64,000 bases of DNA. Origin: Prevotella sp. (lineage in GTDB: Bacteria; Bacteroidota; Bacteroidia; Bacteroidales; Bacteroidaceae). Shown piece after piece: positions 44,502-54,498 of this stretch. Within the stretch, counting starts at the first letter, position 1; every line of letters starts with the position of its first letter. The notes under the pieces are model-generated. The model did not search any database and had not been told where the DNA came from. It was given only the letters and a program-made list of their open reading frames with translations. Location of the stretch: contig JAFRMM010000195.1 in NCBI GenBank assembly GCA_017430675.1, positions 27,519-91,518 on the forward strand, given 5' to 3'. A program made the position numbers and the translations under genes.

Positions 44502-45617
44502 TTACTCATAGCGCTGGCGATGGTTCTTGTAAATGAAGTAATTGACCAAGTAGTCGAACGCGAGCCATACTCCCAGAACGATGAAGAATATCCACGTGGT
44601 TCCTATCTGGGCACGGATACACCACATGGTGACCAGCACAAAGACCAGAGACATGAACACCAGAATCATCATGACCCATCTCGAGCCAATACCTGTACGC
44701 AACAATTTGTGATGGATATGGTTCTTGTCGGGCAGGAAGGGATTGCGGTGGTTACGGATACGCGCCATGACTACACGGACGATGTCGAACATCGGCACAA
44801 CCATGGTAGAGAGACCTATCAGCAACATCTCACGGGGGAAGGACCTGCCAGCGCCACTCGCCATATAGATCAGCAGGAAACTGACCAGATAGCCTAACGT
44901 TAGACTGCCCGTATCGCCCATGAATATCTTATTGCCTCGCTCAATGTTTCCGAAGACATTATAACTCCAGAAGGGAAGCAGGATGCCCAACATACCGAAT
45001 GCGACCACCATGAAGAGATGCTGGTCCTTGACGGAAGCCGCCAAGCCCAGCGTGAAGAGGGCCACGAAACAGATGCCTGCCGCCAGACCATCGACACCAT
45101 CGATCAGATTAATGGCATTGGTGACATAGACCACCACGAATACGGTCAGCGGAATACCTGCCCAGACAGGAATCTCGTTGATCCAGAACAGTCCCGAGAG
45201 ATCATGGATCCACAATCCTGACAGTGGGAAAAGCACTGCACAGGCTATCTGCACCATGAACTTCGCCTGATAGGAGACACCTATCAGGTCATCGACAACC
45301 CCCACGAGGTAGAGCATCATCATACCCACGAAGAGCAGGACAAAGCGAATGATGATCGTATCCAGTCCCACTATCTGGAAAGGCAACTCCTTCGTCATCC
45401 AGATACCCAGTACCAGACAGACGCACATCAGAAGGATGGGCAGGAAGGTGATGCCCCCGAGGCGGGGTACGGGCATATCGTGGGTCTTACGCTCATCAGG
45501 CATATCAAATAGCCGCTTACGATGACTCAGAATCAGCACCCTCGGAATGAACAGCCATCCCAACAATGCCGACAGCAGAAACGGCAGGAATACCGAATAT
45601 GAAATCACTTCATCCAT
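44502..45617 (-). CDS. MraY/WecA family phosphoglycosyl transferase, canonical copy
   Basis: Polytopic membrane enzyme of 371 residues, about 11 helices. It transfers a sugar-1-phosphate (often GlcNAc-1-P) from UDP-sugar to undecaprenyl phosphate, the first step of glycan assembly. Catalytic Asp residues are in VGVVDDLIGV and in the canonical NAINLIDGVDGLAAG. MGDTGSLTLGY and the WecA-type cytoplasmic motif HIHHKLLRTGIGS follow. It is the last gene of the operon and overlaps its paralogue by eight bases. Confidence 0.92.
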   Translation of the reverse strand: MDEVISYSVFLPFLLSALLGWLFIPRVLILSHRKRLFDMPDERKTHDMPVPRLGGITFLPILLMCVCLVLGIWMTKELPFQIVGLDTIIIRFVLLFVGMMMLYLVGVVDDLIGVSYQAKFMVQIACAVLFPLSGLWIHDLSGLFWINEIPVWAGIPLTVFVVVYVTNAINLIDGVDGLAAGICFVALFTLGLAASVKDQHLFMVVAFGMLGILLPFWSYNVFGNIERGNKIFMGDTGSLTLGYLVSFLLIYMASGAGRSFPREMLLIGLSTMVVPMFDIVRVVMARIRNHRNPFLPDKNHIHHKLLRTGIGSRWVMMILVFMSLVFVLVTMWCIRAQIGTTWIFFIVLGVWLAFDYLVNYFIYKNHRQRYE

Positions 45618-46722
45618 AGACTAGTTTGTCTCTGTTCTTGTTCTTGAAATAACTGATGACTACCTGTATGACACTCCACACAATGACATCACCCACCAAC
45701 AACAGGGAGAGGTTCCACTCCGACCATACGCCAATCACATTGAAGGCAACAAAGAAAGACGATATGATCAAGATGGTCACCAGTACCGTCATAGGACGCA
45801 TGCCGCCCTGGATCAGTCGATGATGGATATGGTTATTATCACGCTGGAAGACATTGCGGTGGTTGATCATACGGGTAACAGCCACGCGCAGCACATCGAA
45901 CATCGGAATGATCAGCGTGCCAAAACATGCCATGATGGCACCTTCAGGCAGTTCACTGCCACCCAGTCTGCTCAAGACGATCACGACAAAACTCAGCACA
46001 TAGCCGATAGTAAGACCGCCCGTATCGCCCAGATAGATATTACGCCAGCCTATGCGTCTGACCATCACATTACGATAGAAGAACGGCATGAGCATACCCG
46101 CCATGGCCGCACAGACGATCATCAGCAACGGCTCTCCCGCCTGATAGGACACGCCACCCAACACGGCAAAGGCTATGATGGCCAGTCCGGATGCCAGACC
46201 ATCGACATCATCCAGCATCGGTATCGCATTAGTAATATATAGCACCACCAGCACCGTCATCGGCACACCTATCAACTCGGGTATTTCGAAGATTCCAAGC
46301 AGCCCGTGGAGATCGTTCAGCCACAATCCCGACAAAGGGATCAGGAATGCAGCCAACAGTTCTATCAGAAGTTTAGAGGTGATGGACACGCCCAAGAGAT
46401 CATCCATAACCCCAAGGAGGTACATGGTGGTCAGTCCGGCCAAACCAAACATATACTGTACAAAGGTGGTCTTATCCTCCTTTTCCAACAATGACAGGGA
46501 GAACAGGGTGATGAGGAGCACGAGGGTGGTCCCCACACTAATGATGAGAATGGGGAACAAGGACACGCCTCCCAGACGAGGCACGCGCAAGCGACCCTTG
46601 CCCTTCGTCTCGGAGGGGATCACCAGATCCTTCTTCACGCTCACCACCAGGATACGCGGAATGATATACGTGGCAAGCACGATGGTGAGCAACAGCGGAA
46701 CAATAAGCGAGATATACAGCAT
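45610..46722 (-). CDS. MraY/WecA family phosphoglycosyl transferase, divergent copy
   Basis: Paralogue of the neighbouring 44502-45617 product, 370 residues, same topology. LGVMDDLLGVS, LGDTGGLTIGY and HIHHRLIQGGMRP are conserved. The central motif reads NAIPMLDDVDGLASG: the second Asn of the family motif N-x2-N-x2-DG is Pro and the first Gly is Asp. This may change substrate or reduce activity. The start ATG directly follows the GT2 stop region (46723). Confidence 0.88.
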   Translation of the reverse strand: MLYISLIVPLLLTIVLATYIIPRILVVSVKKDLVIPSETKGKGRLRVPRLGGVSLFPILIISVGTTLVLLITLFSLSLLEKEDKTTFVQYMFGLAGLTTMYLLGVMDDLLGVSITSKLLIELLAAFLIPLSGLWLNDLHGLLGIFEIPELIGVPMTVLVVLYITNAIPMLDDVDGLASGLAIIAFAVLGGVSYQAGEPLLMIVCAAMAGMLMPFFYRNVMVRRIGWRNIYLGDTGGLTIGYVLSFVVIVLSRLGGSELPEGAIMACFGTLIIPMFDVLRVAVTRMINHRNVFQRDNNHIHHRLIQGGMRPMTVLVTILIISSFFVAFNVIGVWSEWNLSLLLVGDVIVWSVIQVVISYFKNKNRDKLVYG

Positions 46723-47475
46723 TTACAGGAATTCAAAGAGTTTATAGAAATAGCGGAGGCTCAGCAGGAAACGGTTGGAGACCACCCCGTACTTTTTCAT
46801 GATCTGCAGGTGCTCCTTCATGATGAGCGACCAACTGCCATAGCCTGTGGTGGATGCTCCTCCCATGCGCATGGTCACGAAATCCTTACTGATATAACGG
46901 GTACGGATGCGATGGATGAACAACAAGCGCACGAGGATATCAAAGTCGGCTGCGATACGATAGGTGGTGTCAAACGAGCCATACTGGTCATAGACAGCCT
47001 TCCTGCAATAGAAGGAAGGATGGGCGGGCATCATGCCAAAGCGCATCATCCAGCGGCGGAAGATGCCTGAAGAATAGTAGCGTACACTCTTGGTGACATC
47101 CTCATAATTGACATAATGGATGTCCGCATAGACGGCATCCACATATTCCCCGCCAAAGCCATCGACAACACTCTGCAGCACATCGTCGGAGGTGTAGAAA
47201 TCATCAGAATTGAGAATACCGATGATATCGCCCGTGGCCATGGCAAAGCCCTTGTTCATCGCATCATAGATGCCTTTGTCGGGCTCACTCAGATAACGCA
47301 TCCTGCCACCAAAACGCGGCTCATACTCACGGATAAGATCCAGCGTCCCATCCTTCGAAGCGCCGTCGATGATGATATATTCATAATCCTGCCAGGTCTG
47401 ACGCAGAATACTCTCCATCGTATCCTTGAGCGTCCGTTCGCTGTAATAGGTAGCCGTGATGATAGATATTTTCAT
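46723..47475 (-). CDS. GT2 family glycosyltransferase (WcaA-like)
   Basis: GT-A fold enzyme of 250 residues. SIITATYYSERTLKDTMESI, IIDGASKDGTLDLI and EPDKGIYDAMNKGFAMATGD with ILNSDDFY as the metal motif place it in the short GT2 subgroup with the EpsE/WcaA-type KGIYDAMNKG signature. It adds a sugar to the lipid-linked intermediate. It is part of the single minus-strand operon; the next upstream gene ends seven bases away. Confidence 0.9.
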   Translation of the reverse strand: MKISIITATYYSERTLKDTMESILRQTWQDYEYIIIDGASKDGTLDLIREYEPRFGGRMRYLSEPDKGIYDAMNKGFAMATGDIIGILNSDDFYTSDDVLQSVVDGFGGEYVDAVYADIHYVNYEDVTKSVRYYSSGIFRRWMMRFGMMPAHPSFYCRKAVYDQYGSFDTTYRIAADFDILVRLLFIHRIRTRYISKDFVTMRMGGASTTGYGSWSLIMKEHLQIMKKYGVVSNRFLLSLRYFYKLFEFL

Positions 47476-47482
47476 ACGTGCA

Positions 47483-48688
47483 TTACTTTTTCATTAAAGA
47501 TGTGTAGAGATCGAAATACTCCTGATACCTATCCTGACGAGAGAACAAATGTACAGCCCGTTCTCGGCACAGGCGGCGCGTCTTATCACGCTGGGGGTTC
47601 TCACACCATTTCCTGACGGACTCCACCAAGGCATTGACATCATCCAAGGGTACGACATCGCCCGTCTCCTCATCCACCAACTCAGGACAAGCCGTCGTAT
47701 CATAGACGACAGCAGGTGTGCCACAAGCCAGAGACTCGGCTGTCGTCATACCGAAGGACTCGGCATGGGAAGGATTGACAAAGACATCCGCATTTGCATA
47801 AAGTTCCACTAGTTTCTGGATATTGTCCGTGCGATTGATGCTAGATATACCATACGGCAACTGTCGAGCCTGCTGGTCTGTCAGACCCACCAATGTGATA
47901 TCATAATTCTCAGGCAGGAGACGACGCAACTGACGGAAGGCTTTCAGTCCCTTCCGTTTCTCCCATACACTTGCCACACCCAGAACCTGATAGTGTCTGG
48001 AGCGCGAGAACTGGTAGTTGTATGGATGAAAAACGTCGATATCGACACCATTGTAGATACAACGGGTATCTATGTCCTTAAGAAAAGACTGGCGCACCTG
48101 TCCCTCTAAGTATTTTGACACTGTGACGATATGCAGGTTATGAACGGTATTGAACCAGTATTTCTTCTCCTGGAAATTCTTTTGCGTACGCGCCCTTCCA
48201 TAACATCTGGGGTACTCCTTCCTGGTGAGCGGACAATTCACGCACTCCCGCTGCCACTGAGTACAATCCGCCAGTGCCGGAAAGGCACAATGGCCCGTCA
48301 TGGCCCATGCATCATGCAAGGTCCACACCACTGGGATGTCCAAACTGGACAGATATTCGAACAGTAACGGATAATTCAGGTAGTAACCGTGAATATTATG
48401 AAGTTGGACAATGTCTGGCTGGATAAAATCGATATCACGTATCAAACTCCATGTAGCACCCTTGGAGGCCAGACCATGACGATCGAGCAACAAGGACTGA
48501 GCCCCATGAAGATACGTATCATAGGAACTGCCAACCTTCAACAATTGAGACTTGCTCGGATTAGCATACCGTCCATAGGCGATGTAACTATCCCAGTCGT
48601 GAGCCTGGACAATCTCTCCGATGCCTTCCGCAATGCGGCCGTGGGACCCCCAGTTGGCCGCTACATTAATCTGAAATAATACTGGCAT
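47483..48688 (-). CDS. GT4 family glycosyltransferase
   Basis: GT-B fold enzyme of 401 residues. MPVLFQINVAANWGSHGRIA is the acceptor-side start (glycine loop NWGSHGRI), WTLHDAWAMTGHC and CTQWQRECVNCPL carry a cysteine-containing motif typical of WcaL/colanic-type GT4s, and the donor motif is HAESFGMTTAESLACGTPAV. The ATG at 48688, seven bases after the Wzy stop, fits better than an upstream codon inside wzy. Confidence 0.9.
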   Translation of the reverse strand: MPVLFQINVAANWGSHGRIAEGIGEIVQAHDWDSYIAYGRYANPSKSQLLKVGSSYDTYLHGAQSLLLDRHGLASKGATWSLIRDIDFIQPDIVQLHNIHGYYLNYPLLFEYLSSLDIPVVWTLHDAWAMTGHCAFPALADCTQWQRECVNCPLTRKEYPRCYGRARTQKNFQEKKYWFNTVHNLHIVTVSKYLEGQVRQSFLKDIDTRCIYNGVDIDVFHPYNYQFSRSRHYQVLGVASVWEKRKGLKAFRQLRRLLPENYDITLVGLTDQQARQLPYGISSINRTDNIQKLVELYANADVFVNPSHAESFGMTTAESLACGTPAVVYDTTACPELVDEETGDVVPLDDVNALVESVRKWCENPQRDKTRRLCRERAVHLFSRQDRYQEYFDLYTSLMKK

Positions 48689-48695
48689 AATCGAA

Positions 48696-50084
48696 TTATG
48701 AAGTCTTATCACTCACCACTTCTTCCTCGTCCTTAACATTCACGTGAATACGCATCAGCCAGTCGAAGATGACAAAGAACACGAAGAAGGTGAGCCAACT
48801 GAGGATATCCGCACGAACCAAGAATACGCAATTGGCAAAAAGTGACATATAGAGAAAAAACTGATATTTAGACTTGGGAAACTCAACCAACGTCAACAAG
48901 AGGCCTAATAAGAACATCATGACAAAAACCCCTACAAGAGTGAAGTTCAGATAGAGATCGCCAACCATATTCGTTCCTAAGCCATAGGTAGAACCTACGA
49001 AATGCGACAAGATGTATCCAGAGGTGAGGTCTTCAATGGGTAGTCCCGTCATCAACTTCGTAAAGATAGAACCACCCATGGGAAGAAAAACAAACAAATA
49101 CTGGATATAGGACAGACCATAGAGATAGCCATGTATCTGGGAATAGTCGATCGCTTCATAGAGCGTCTTGGCATTGACGACAAAGTCTGTCAGCAATAGC
49201 CATAATATATTCGGCGATTCTATGATGGTCTTGACACCATAAGTGACGGAATCGACCAGCGACACATCGAGCAGACTGTGCTGTGACACACGGGTAATCA
49301 TCAATATACCCATCAGAATCATTCCTACAATGACTAACGGCACCAACACCTTGAACTTCACATTCATATAGTAAGTATTGACCACCAGCAAAATCATGAA
49401 TAACAGGAGGAGAACCTCACTGCGACCACCAATATACAACTGGCTGACGGCAAATAGGGAAGTGGCCAGGATATTAAGTTTGTTTCTCCTCAACAATGCA
49501 CGTAATCCACGTTCCCCTTCCTCAAGTAGTTGGGCCTGATAATACCATGAAAGGCCTATCAATGACATAATCATAGCCATCAGACGGGGATAGATATGTG
49601 TAAAGCCCTGGACGCGATTCGTCAGGAACACAAAGGCAAAGACTCCCAAGCCCGCCAATACAGACACGTATGCCGTACGATTGACAGCCATTTGGGGGAT
49701 CCAAATCTTCTGATCCCTCTTCACCGTACCAGTTTTCTCGAATAAGACGCTGGCCAGCATATACATCGATATACCCAACTGTGCCACGGCAAGTGCACGG
49801 GGGATGACCTCTGATCGGGTAGCATACGCAAATGCTGGCAGGAACTGGTCATTTGGATAAATAAATACCGCATGGACATAGTTGATGAGCAGGTAGGTGG
49901 GAATGAAGAACGTATCGAAACAGATCAGTCCATTCCGCCTGATCTTATGTCTGAGGAACATGCCACCAAAAATCAGGAACAGCACCATCTCCAACGCACA
50001 GAATGGTCTGCTGAACAAGTCTGGAGAGAAGGCTATTCCTAAGAGGGAAAGCAGGGTGAATAGGAAAGACAAATAGACGATCAT
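48696..50084 (-). CDS. O-antigen/EPS polymerase (Wzy-like)
   Basis: Polytopic protein of 462 residues with about 12 hydrophobic segments (MIVYLSFLFTLLSLLGIAFS, VLVPLVIVGMILMGILMI and others) and a large loop between residues 300 and 370 (YEAIDYSQIHGYLYGLSYI, MGGSIFTKLMTGLPIEDLTS). Polymerases are too variable to recognise by motif, so the call rests on topology, the periplasmic loop and its place between glycosyltransferases and the flippase. It would join repeat units at the periplasmic face. Confidence 0.8.
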   Translation of the reverse strand: MIVYLSFLFTLLSLLGIAFSPDLFSRPFCALEMVLFLIFGGMFLRHKIRRNGLICFDTFFIPTYLLINYVHAVFIYPNDQFLPAFAYATRSEVIPRALAVAQLGISMYMLASVLFEKTGTVKRDQKIWIPQMAVNRTAYVSVLAGLGVFAFVFLTNRVQGFTHIYPRLMAMIMSLIGLSWYYQAQLLEEGERGLRALLRRNKLNILATSLFAVSQLYIGGRSEVLLLLFMILLVVNTYYMNVKFKVLVPLVIVGMILMGILMITRVSQHSLLDVSLVDSVTYGVKTIIESPNILWLLLTDFVVNAKTLYEAIDYSQIHGYLYGLSYIQYLFVFLPMGGSIFTKLMTGLPIEDLTSGYILSHFVGSTYGLGTNMVGDLYLNFTLVGVFVMMFLLGLLLTLVEFPKSKYQFFLYMSLFANCVFLVRADILSWLTFFVFFVIFDWLMRIHVNVKDEEEVVSDKTS

Positions 50085-50085
50085 G

Positions 50086-51048
50086 TCACTTCTTGAAATA
50101 ACTGATGGTGTGGAACACAATGGTATCCAAACCCCATGAAGCCAGGGTCAACAGGATCTTCTTTTTCAGTCCCAGAGATGAGTGCCACACGCTGACCTCC
50201 GGATATAAAGGTCGGATAAAACCGTAGTCCTTCTTGGCGGCTATACCATAGAGTGTTACCTTATTATGGAGTTTCGCCATCGTCAACGTCTCTGCATAGT
50301 CTGCTGAATCAGGAATCTTCGTAAAAAAATCCTCAAGGATCTCCATCGCCTGGGCAGTGGTTTCCAAACCTCTGAGTTTCACGCCCTTCGAACCCGCACC
50401 TTCATTATACCTTACATAATTGAGCAAGCAGGCATCCACCTTCGCTACCCGTTTTGCCAGATACACCATCCGAGGGATCAGTACAAAGTCCTCACTCATA
50501 TCCAGTCCCTCTGGTGCGAAGAGTTGATGCTCCGTCACAAACGACCGTCGGAAGAGACGTCCCCATATCTCAATAGAGGTCTTACGCGTCAGAAGCATCT
50601 TCACATACTCTTGCTTGTCATCAGGCACGACATCATAATGAGGAATCACGCCATCACTCATCACGAAATTATGATCAGCCATCACGATGTCTGCTCCTGT
50701 CTCAATGGCACAGGACACATACTGACTGATAGCAACTTTCTCCAGATAGTCATCCTCGTCGATATAAAGGAAATAGTCGCCAGTAGCGTTTTCCACACCA
50801 GTACGTCGGGATGCTGCCAAACCGCGATTTCTATCATGGTTCACGATCTTCACAGCGTCTTTTCGTTCCGGATAGTCCTCTGCCACTTGCAGTACCACTT
50901 CGATACTCTTGTCTTTGGTACAATCATTCACAAAGACATATTCCATATTCTCGTAGGTCTGTTCAAAGAGAGAGCGGGCACATTGTGCGATATATTTCTC
51001 TCCTCCATAGACTGGAACACATATAGAAACCTTGATATCTTGCATCAT
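50086..51048 (-). CDS. GT2 family glycosyltransferase
   Basis: GT-A fold enzyme of 320 residues: VSICVPVYGGEKYIAQCARS, FVNDCTKDKS, RNRGLAASRRTGVENATGDY and the metal motif YIDEDDYL, in which the usual Ser of DSDD is Glu. The ATG at 51048 shares one base with the upstream stop (TGATG). Third of four GT2 genes in this operon. Confidence 0.88.
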   Translation of the reverse strand: MMQDIKVSICVPVYGGEKYIAQCARSLFEQTYENMEYVFVNDCTKDKSIEVVLQVAEDYPERKDAVKIVNHDRNRGLAASRRTGVENATGDYFLYIDEDDYLEKVAISQYVSCAIETGADIVMADHNFVMSDGVIPHYDVVPDDKQEYVKMLLTRKTSIEIWGRLFRRSFVTEHQLFAPEGLDMSEDFVLIPRMVYLAKRVAKVDACLLNYVRYNEGAGSKGVKLRGLETTAQAMEILEDFFTKIPDSADYAETLTMAKLHNKVTLYGIAAKKDYGFIRPLYPEVSVWHSSLGLKKKILLTLASWGLDTIVFHTISYFKK

Positions 51049-52043
51049 CAATTCTTCATTTTTCGGGCCTTCTCATACATCGAGCCCACGATCAACAAGA
51101 GGAAGAACTGCCTTCGCCTGATAAGAGAAGTGATCACACGGGATGAAAAGCCCTGAGGACGGAACCACTTCCCGAACTGACAATAATAGTCTGCTGGTAT
51201 CCCTTGCAGCAGTTGTATCTTCTCCCTGAAACTATAGTTCTGGTTGCCTGCATAGAGACATTTGGGACAACGGATAAAGGCATCTGCTATTTTGTTGCTC
51301 CATACCAAACGTTTCTGCTCTTCTGGGGACACATCCAGTCTGCCCACAAAATGTGTCATCTGCTCAAGGCATTTCTGGAAACAGGCATGTTCTGATTCGA
51401 AAGAGTAATAGCCTCTCGTCAGGGAGTCGATACGCATACGAACGATATAGTTAATGTCCTTCCGTATGGCAACATCCTCTATCACATTCAGATATGTGAA
51501 AAGATATACCATATCTTCCCCATAGTGGATACCCTCTGGAAAACAAATACCGTGCTTTATAAGCAGTTCGCGATTAAATAGTTTTGCTACGGGACCGGAA
51601 AGGAAGAGTGCAGAAGTATCAAGCAGATAACGCACCATCTCCTTGCCATGCTTGACGGTATTCTCACGAAGATTGCCACACATCCGCCCATCAGAAATGT
51701 TACCCATCACCATACAGCGGTCAGAGCAGATGGCTTCCACCATTTCCTTCAGGTAATCAGGCTTTACCTCGTCATCACTATCTACATAGCATATCCATTC
51801 TCCTTGAGCCTGTTGTACACCGAAATTACGGGCGGCACTCACTCCACCATTCTGCTGGTGAAACACCCGCACCCGGCTATCTCTTTCCTGATACGAATCA
51901 CACAAGGCTCCACTCCCGTCAGTACTCCCATCATCCACCAGCAACAGTTCATAATCGTAGAATGTCTGCCTGAGGATGCTATTAATACAACAAGTAAGAT
52001 AATCCTCCGTATTATACACTGGAACAACGATACTAACCTTCAT
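51048..52043 (-). CDS. GT2 family glycosyltransferase
   Basis: GT-A fold enzyme of 331 residues: VSIVVPVYNTEDYLTCCINS, LVDDGSTDGSGALCD, NGGVSAARNFGVQQAQGEW and metal motif YVDSDDEV. This is the most typical capsule GT2 of the operon. It lies three bases after the preceding GT2 gene. Specificity unknown. Confidence 0.9.
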   Translation of the reverse strand: MKVSIVVPVYNTEDYLTCCINSILRQTFYDYELLLVDDGSTDGSGALCDSYQERDSRVRVFHQQNGGVSAARNFGVQQAQGEWICYVDSDDEVKPDYLKEMVEAICSDRCMVMGNISDGRMCGNLRENTVKHGKEMVRYLLDTSALFLSGPVAKLFNRELLIKHGICFPEGIHYGEDMVYLFTYLNVIEDVAIRKDINYIVRMRIDSLTRGYYSFESEHACFQKCLEQMTHFVGRLDVSPEEQKRLVWSNKIADAFIRCPKCLYAGNQNYSFREKIQLLQGIPADYYCQFGKWFRPQGFSSRVITSLIRRRQFFLLLIVGSMYEKARKMKN

Positions 52044-52046
52044 CGG

Positions 52047-53042
52047 CTAAGACTGTTTGTCATAATAACGCAACATCAGACGGAGATAGGGCTCTGCCAA
52101 TGGCAGAGGCAGCAATATGTGGAAGTCACGAACCTGTTTCTTCAGGTCGCTACCATTGATACGGCAACAGTCGAGCCAGGAGGTCGTCATCATACTGCGC
52201 TGGTCACGATAATAGTCATGGAACATCGTTGGAGCACCATTCATCACCTTGTTCAGGCAATCGATGCGGAAGTTCTGGATGATATTGTGTACATCCTTAT
52301 TCTTATTGATGCCGTGCTGTTGGGAAAAAAGACACATCTCTTTCAGAATGACATTCAGGGACTCTGCCCGTTTTTGGGAAAAATTCCTGACCGTGATACT
52401 GCCCTCGCGGAGTTTGTAAATATAGGTTTCCTTCCTGACGGCTGCCATCGACTTCGCCAGACATGCGATCTGGAAACTCCAGAGTTCATCTTCATGAATG
52501 ATACCTTCACGAAAGCGCAGGTTATTCTGTTTGAGGAAACCCACCCGATAGAGTTTGTTGACGGACATCATATACCAGTCTTTCTGGCGATAGGCATGTA
52601 CGATCTCACCATCTCTCAGTATTTGCTGATCCGACAAGGCCAGCGGGATTTGGGGCATTCCAGTACCGATGACACGATAATCTGCAACCGTCATGTCAAG
52701 GTGCTCTTGTTTCAAGGGCTTGGCTAAAGTCTCTATACAATCTTCGGTGATCTCATCATCACTGTCGAGAAAATAGACGTAATCGCCTGTGGCAGCCTCA
52801 ACGCCTGTATTACGAGCAGCAGACAGCCCTCTGTTCCGCTCATGGCTGAGCAGTTTGAAATCAATACTGTCATGATCATCCTGAATCATGCGACGTACCA
52901 CTTCCATGCTGTCATCCTTACCACAGTCATCAACGAAGATACACTCCAGCCCTTCCTGCCAAGTCTGACGCATTACACTACGGATACAATCACCGATAAA
53001 GGGCGCCACATTATATACAGGAATGACAATCGTGATCTTCAT
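52047..53042 (-). CDS. GT2 family glycosyltransferase
   Basis: GT-A fold enzyme of 331 residues: ITIVIPVYNVAPFIGDCIRS, FVDDCGKDDS, RNRGLSAARNTGVEAATGDY and metal motif FLDSDDEI. The frame is open upstream to 53108 inside the flippase gene, but the ATG at 53042 begins the conserved domain and lies eight bases after the flippase stop. It resembles the GT2 at 4249-5316 in the first cluster, so the two glycan clusters may share related sugars. Confidence 0.89.
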   Translation of the reverse strand: MKITIVIPVYNVAPFIGDCIRSVMRQTWQEGLECIFVDDCGKDDSMEVVRRMIQDDHDSIDFKLLSHERNRGLSAARNTGVEAATGDYVYFLDSDDEITEDCIETLAKPLKQEHLDMTVADYRVIGTGMPQIPLALSDQQILRDGEIVHAYRQKDWYMMSVNKLYRVGFLKQNNLRFREGIIHEDELWSFQIACLAKSMAAVRKETYIYKLREGSITVRNFSQKRAESLNVILKEMCLFSQQHGINKNKDVHNIIQNFRIDCLNKVMNGAPTMFHDYYRDQRSMMTTSWLDCCRINGSDLKKQVRDFHILLPLPLAEPYLRLMLRYYDKQS

Positions 53043-53049
53043 ATTGACT

Positions 53050-54468
53050 TCACACAAGTTCGCTGAACTTTTCATGACGATAGAAAAGCCAGAGCAATGA
53101 CACGGCAACCAATGTCATGAGCACCTTCTGCCAGATGGCAATATACATCAGTTCGTTGGCAATCAGAAGGTCTGCAAGAATCACCAAAAGAATCACCATG
53201 ATCTTCCAACGGCTTCCTAACCATTCGCTGACAGTTTTCCGATAGTAACCCACAAAGAAAGGTATTATCAGTTGACTCCAGTAAGAGACGATTGTGGAAT
53301 AGATGGCTGCCCTATAGCCAAAGATGGGGATCAATGTATAGCAGAGCAGGAAGTTCAGGATGCCAGGCACGAACACCAGCCAGAGCAAGTGCATTGTATT
53401 CTTCTCAATGAATGCCGGCGCACTCATGAATACATAGAAAGAGAACACCACATTGGCGAAACAGAGCATACAGGCAATGTCACACGACTGGGCCAGACGG
53501 GCATTACGGATCAGTAGTGCATATATCTCAGGCATCCAGATGCAGATCATGAAGGAAGTGGCCACGGCAACAGCCTGACAGAGGAAATACAGTTTTCTAT
53601 ACGACAAAAAGTCTGAACTCCGGAAAGAACGCTGAATCTGTGGCGTGAGTGCCATAGCCAACGCTGAGGTGACCACTACAGCATAGTCACCCATTGTGCT
53701 GCCATGACTGAACAGGCCGATCTCGTCGTAGGATACATGATACTGGCTCATCACGATACGAGCAGAACTGGTCAATAATACGAAGCCCAAGGTATGAGGT
53801 ACAAGCGGCATGGCTATTTTCAGCATCTTCAGCACCCTTTTCCTGTTATGGTCCCAGATGGGCTTGATGTGATAATCACCCCATACGAACTTAACAAATA
53901 CCGTGAAGACAAAGATGGTTGACACAAAGCCGGAAGATGCTAGTCCCCAGTATCCTAACTTGAAGAAGTAGATCAGCACGAATGATACCAGCATTCCCAA
54001 TACCGATCCCGTCAGGTTCGTGAACACCAGCGACTTTGGACGCTCCACCAACGGGAAGAGATGCTGCGCCAGCAGACCGTTTGCCAACAGGAAGATGGGA
54101 ACAGAGCCCATAAGACACAGGACCAGTCCCTTCAGGGATATGCCCAATGGAAGCGTGAACAGCAGGATACCCACGTTCAGCATGCCGAAAAGGAATGATG
54201 ACAGAAGAATCATCATCAACACCCTACCCCACACCAGATTATAGTGACGGGGCATCTCGAAATAACTATTAGTCAGATGGACATGCAGTCCTAAAGGTGC
54301 GATGGAAACGAACAGACTGGTATAAGAGGTCATCACGCCATAAATACCATAGTCGAATGTGGTCAGGAAGGGGGTTGTCAACGGCAAAATGACGATGCTC
54401 AACAGCATGGTCAATTTGGGAACGACTCCGTAATAAAACGTGTTTGTAACAATCTTCCTTGTGGACAT
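53050..54468 (-). CDS. Polysaccharide flippase (Wzx/MOP superfamily)
   Basis: Polytopic transporter of 472 residues with about 12-14 helices: VVPKLTMLLSIVILPLTTPF at the N-terminus, TFDYGIYGVMTSYTSLF and the repeat structure of MOP-superfamily flippases. It moves undecaprenyl-linked repeat units across the inner membrane. It sits between the chain-length regulator and the first GT2, as in Wzx/Wzy-dependent loci. Confidence 0.9.
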   Translation of the reverse strand: MSTRKIVTNTFYYGVVPKLTMLLSIVILPLTTPFLTTFDYGIYGVMTSYTSLFVSIAPLGLHVHLTNSYFEMPRHYNLVWGRVLMMILLSSFLFGMLNVGILLFTLPLGISLKGLVLCLMGSVPIFLLANGLLAQHLFPLVERPKSLVFTNLTGSVLGMLVSFVLIYFFKLGYWGLASSGFVSTIFVFTVFVKFVWGDYHIKPIWDHNRKRVLKMLKIAMPLVPHTLGFVLLTSSARIVMSQYHVSYDEIGLFSHGSTMGDYAVVVTSALAMALTPQIQRSFRSSDFLSYRKLYFLCQAVAVATSFMICIWMPEIYALLIRNARLAQSCDIACMLCFANVVFSFYVFMSAPAFIEKNTMHLLWLVFVPGILNFLLCYTLIPIFGYRAAIYSTIVSYWSQLIIPFFVGYYRKTVSEWLGSRWKIMVILLVILADLLIANELMYIAIWQKVLMTLVAVSLLWLFYRHEKFSELV

Positions 54469-54498
54469 CCCTCAGACTTTTCTGCTTATTTTACTCGT

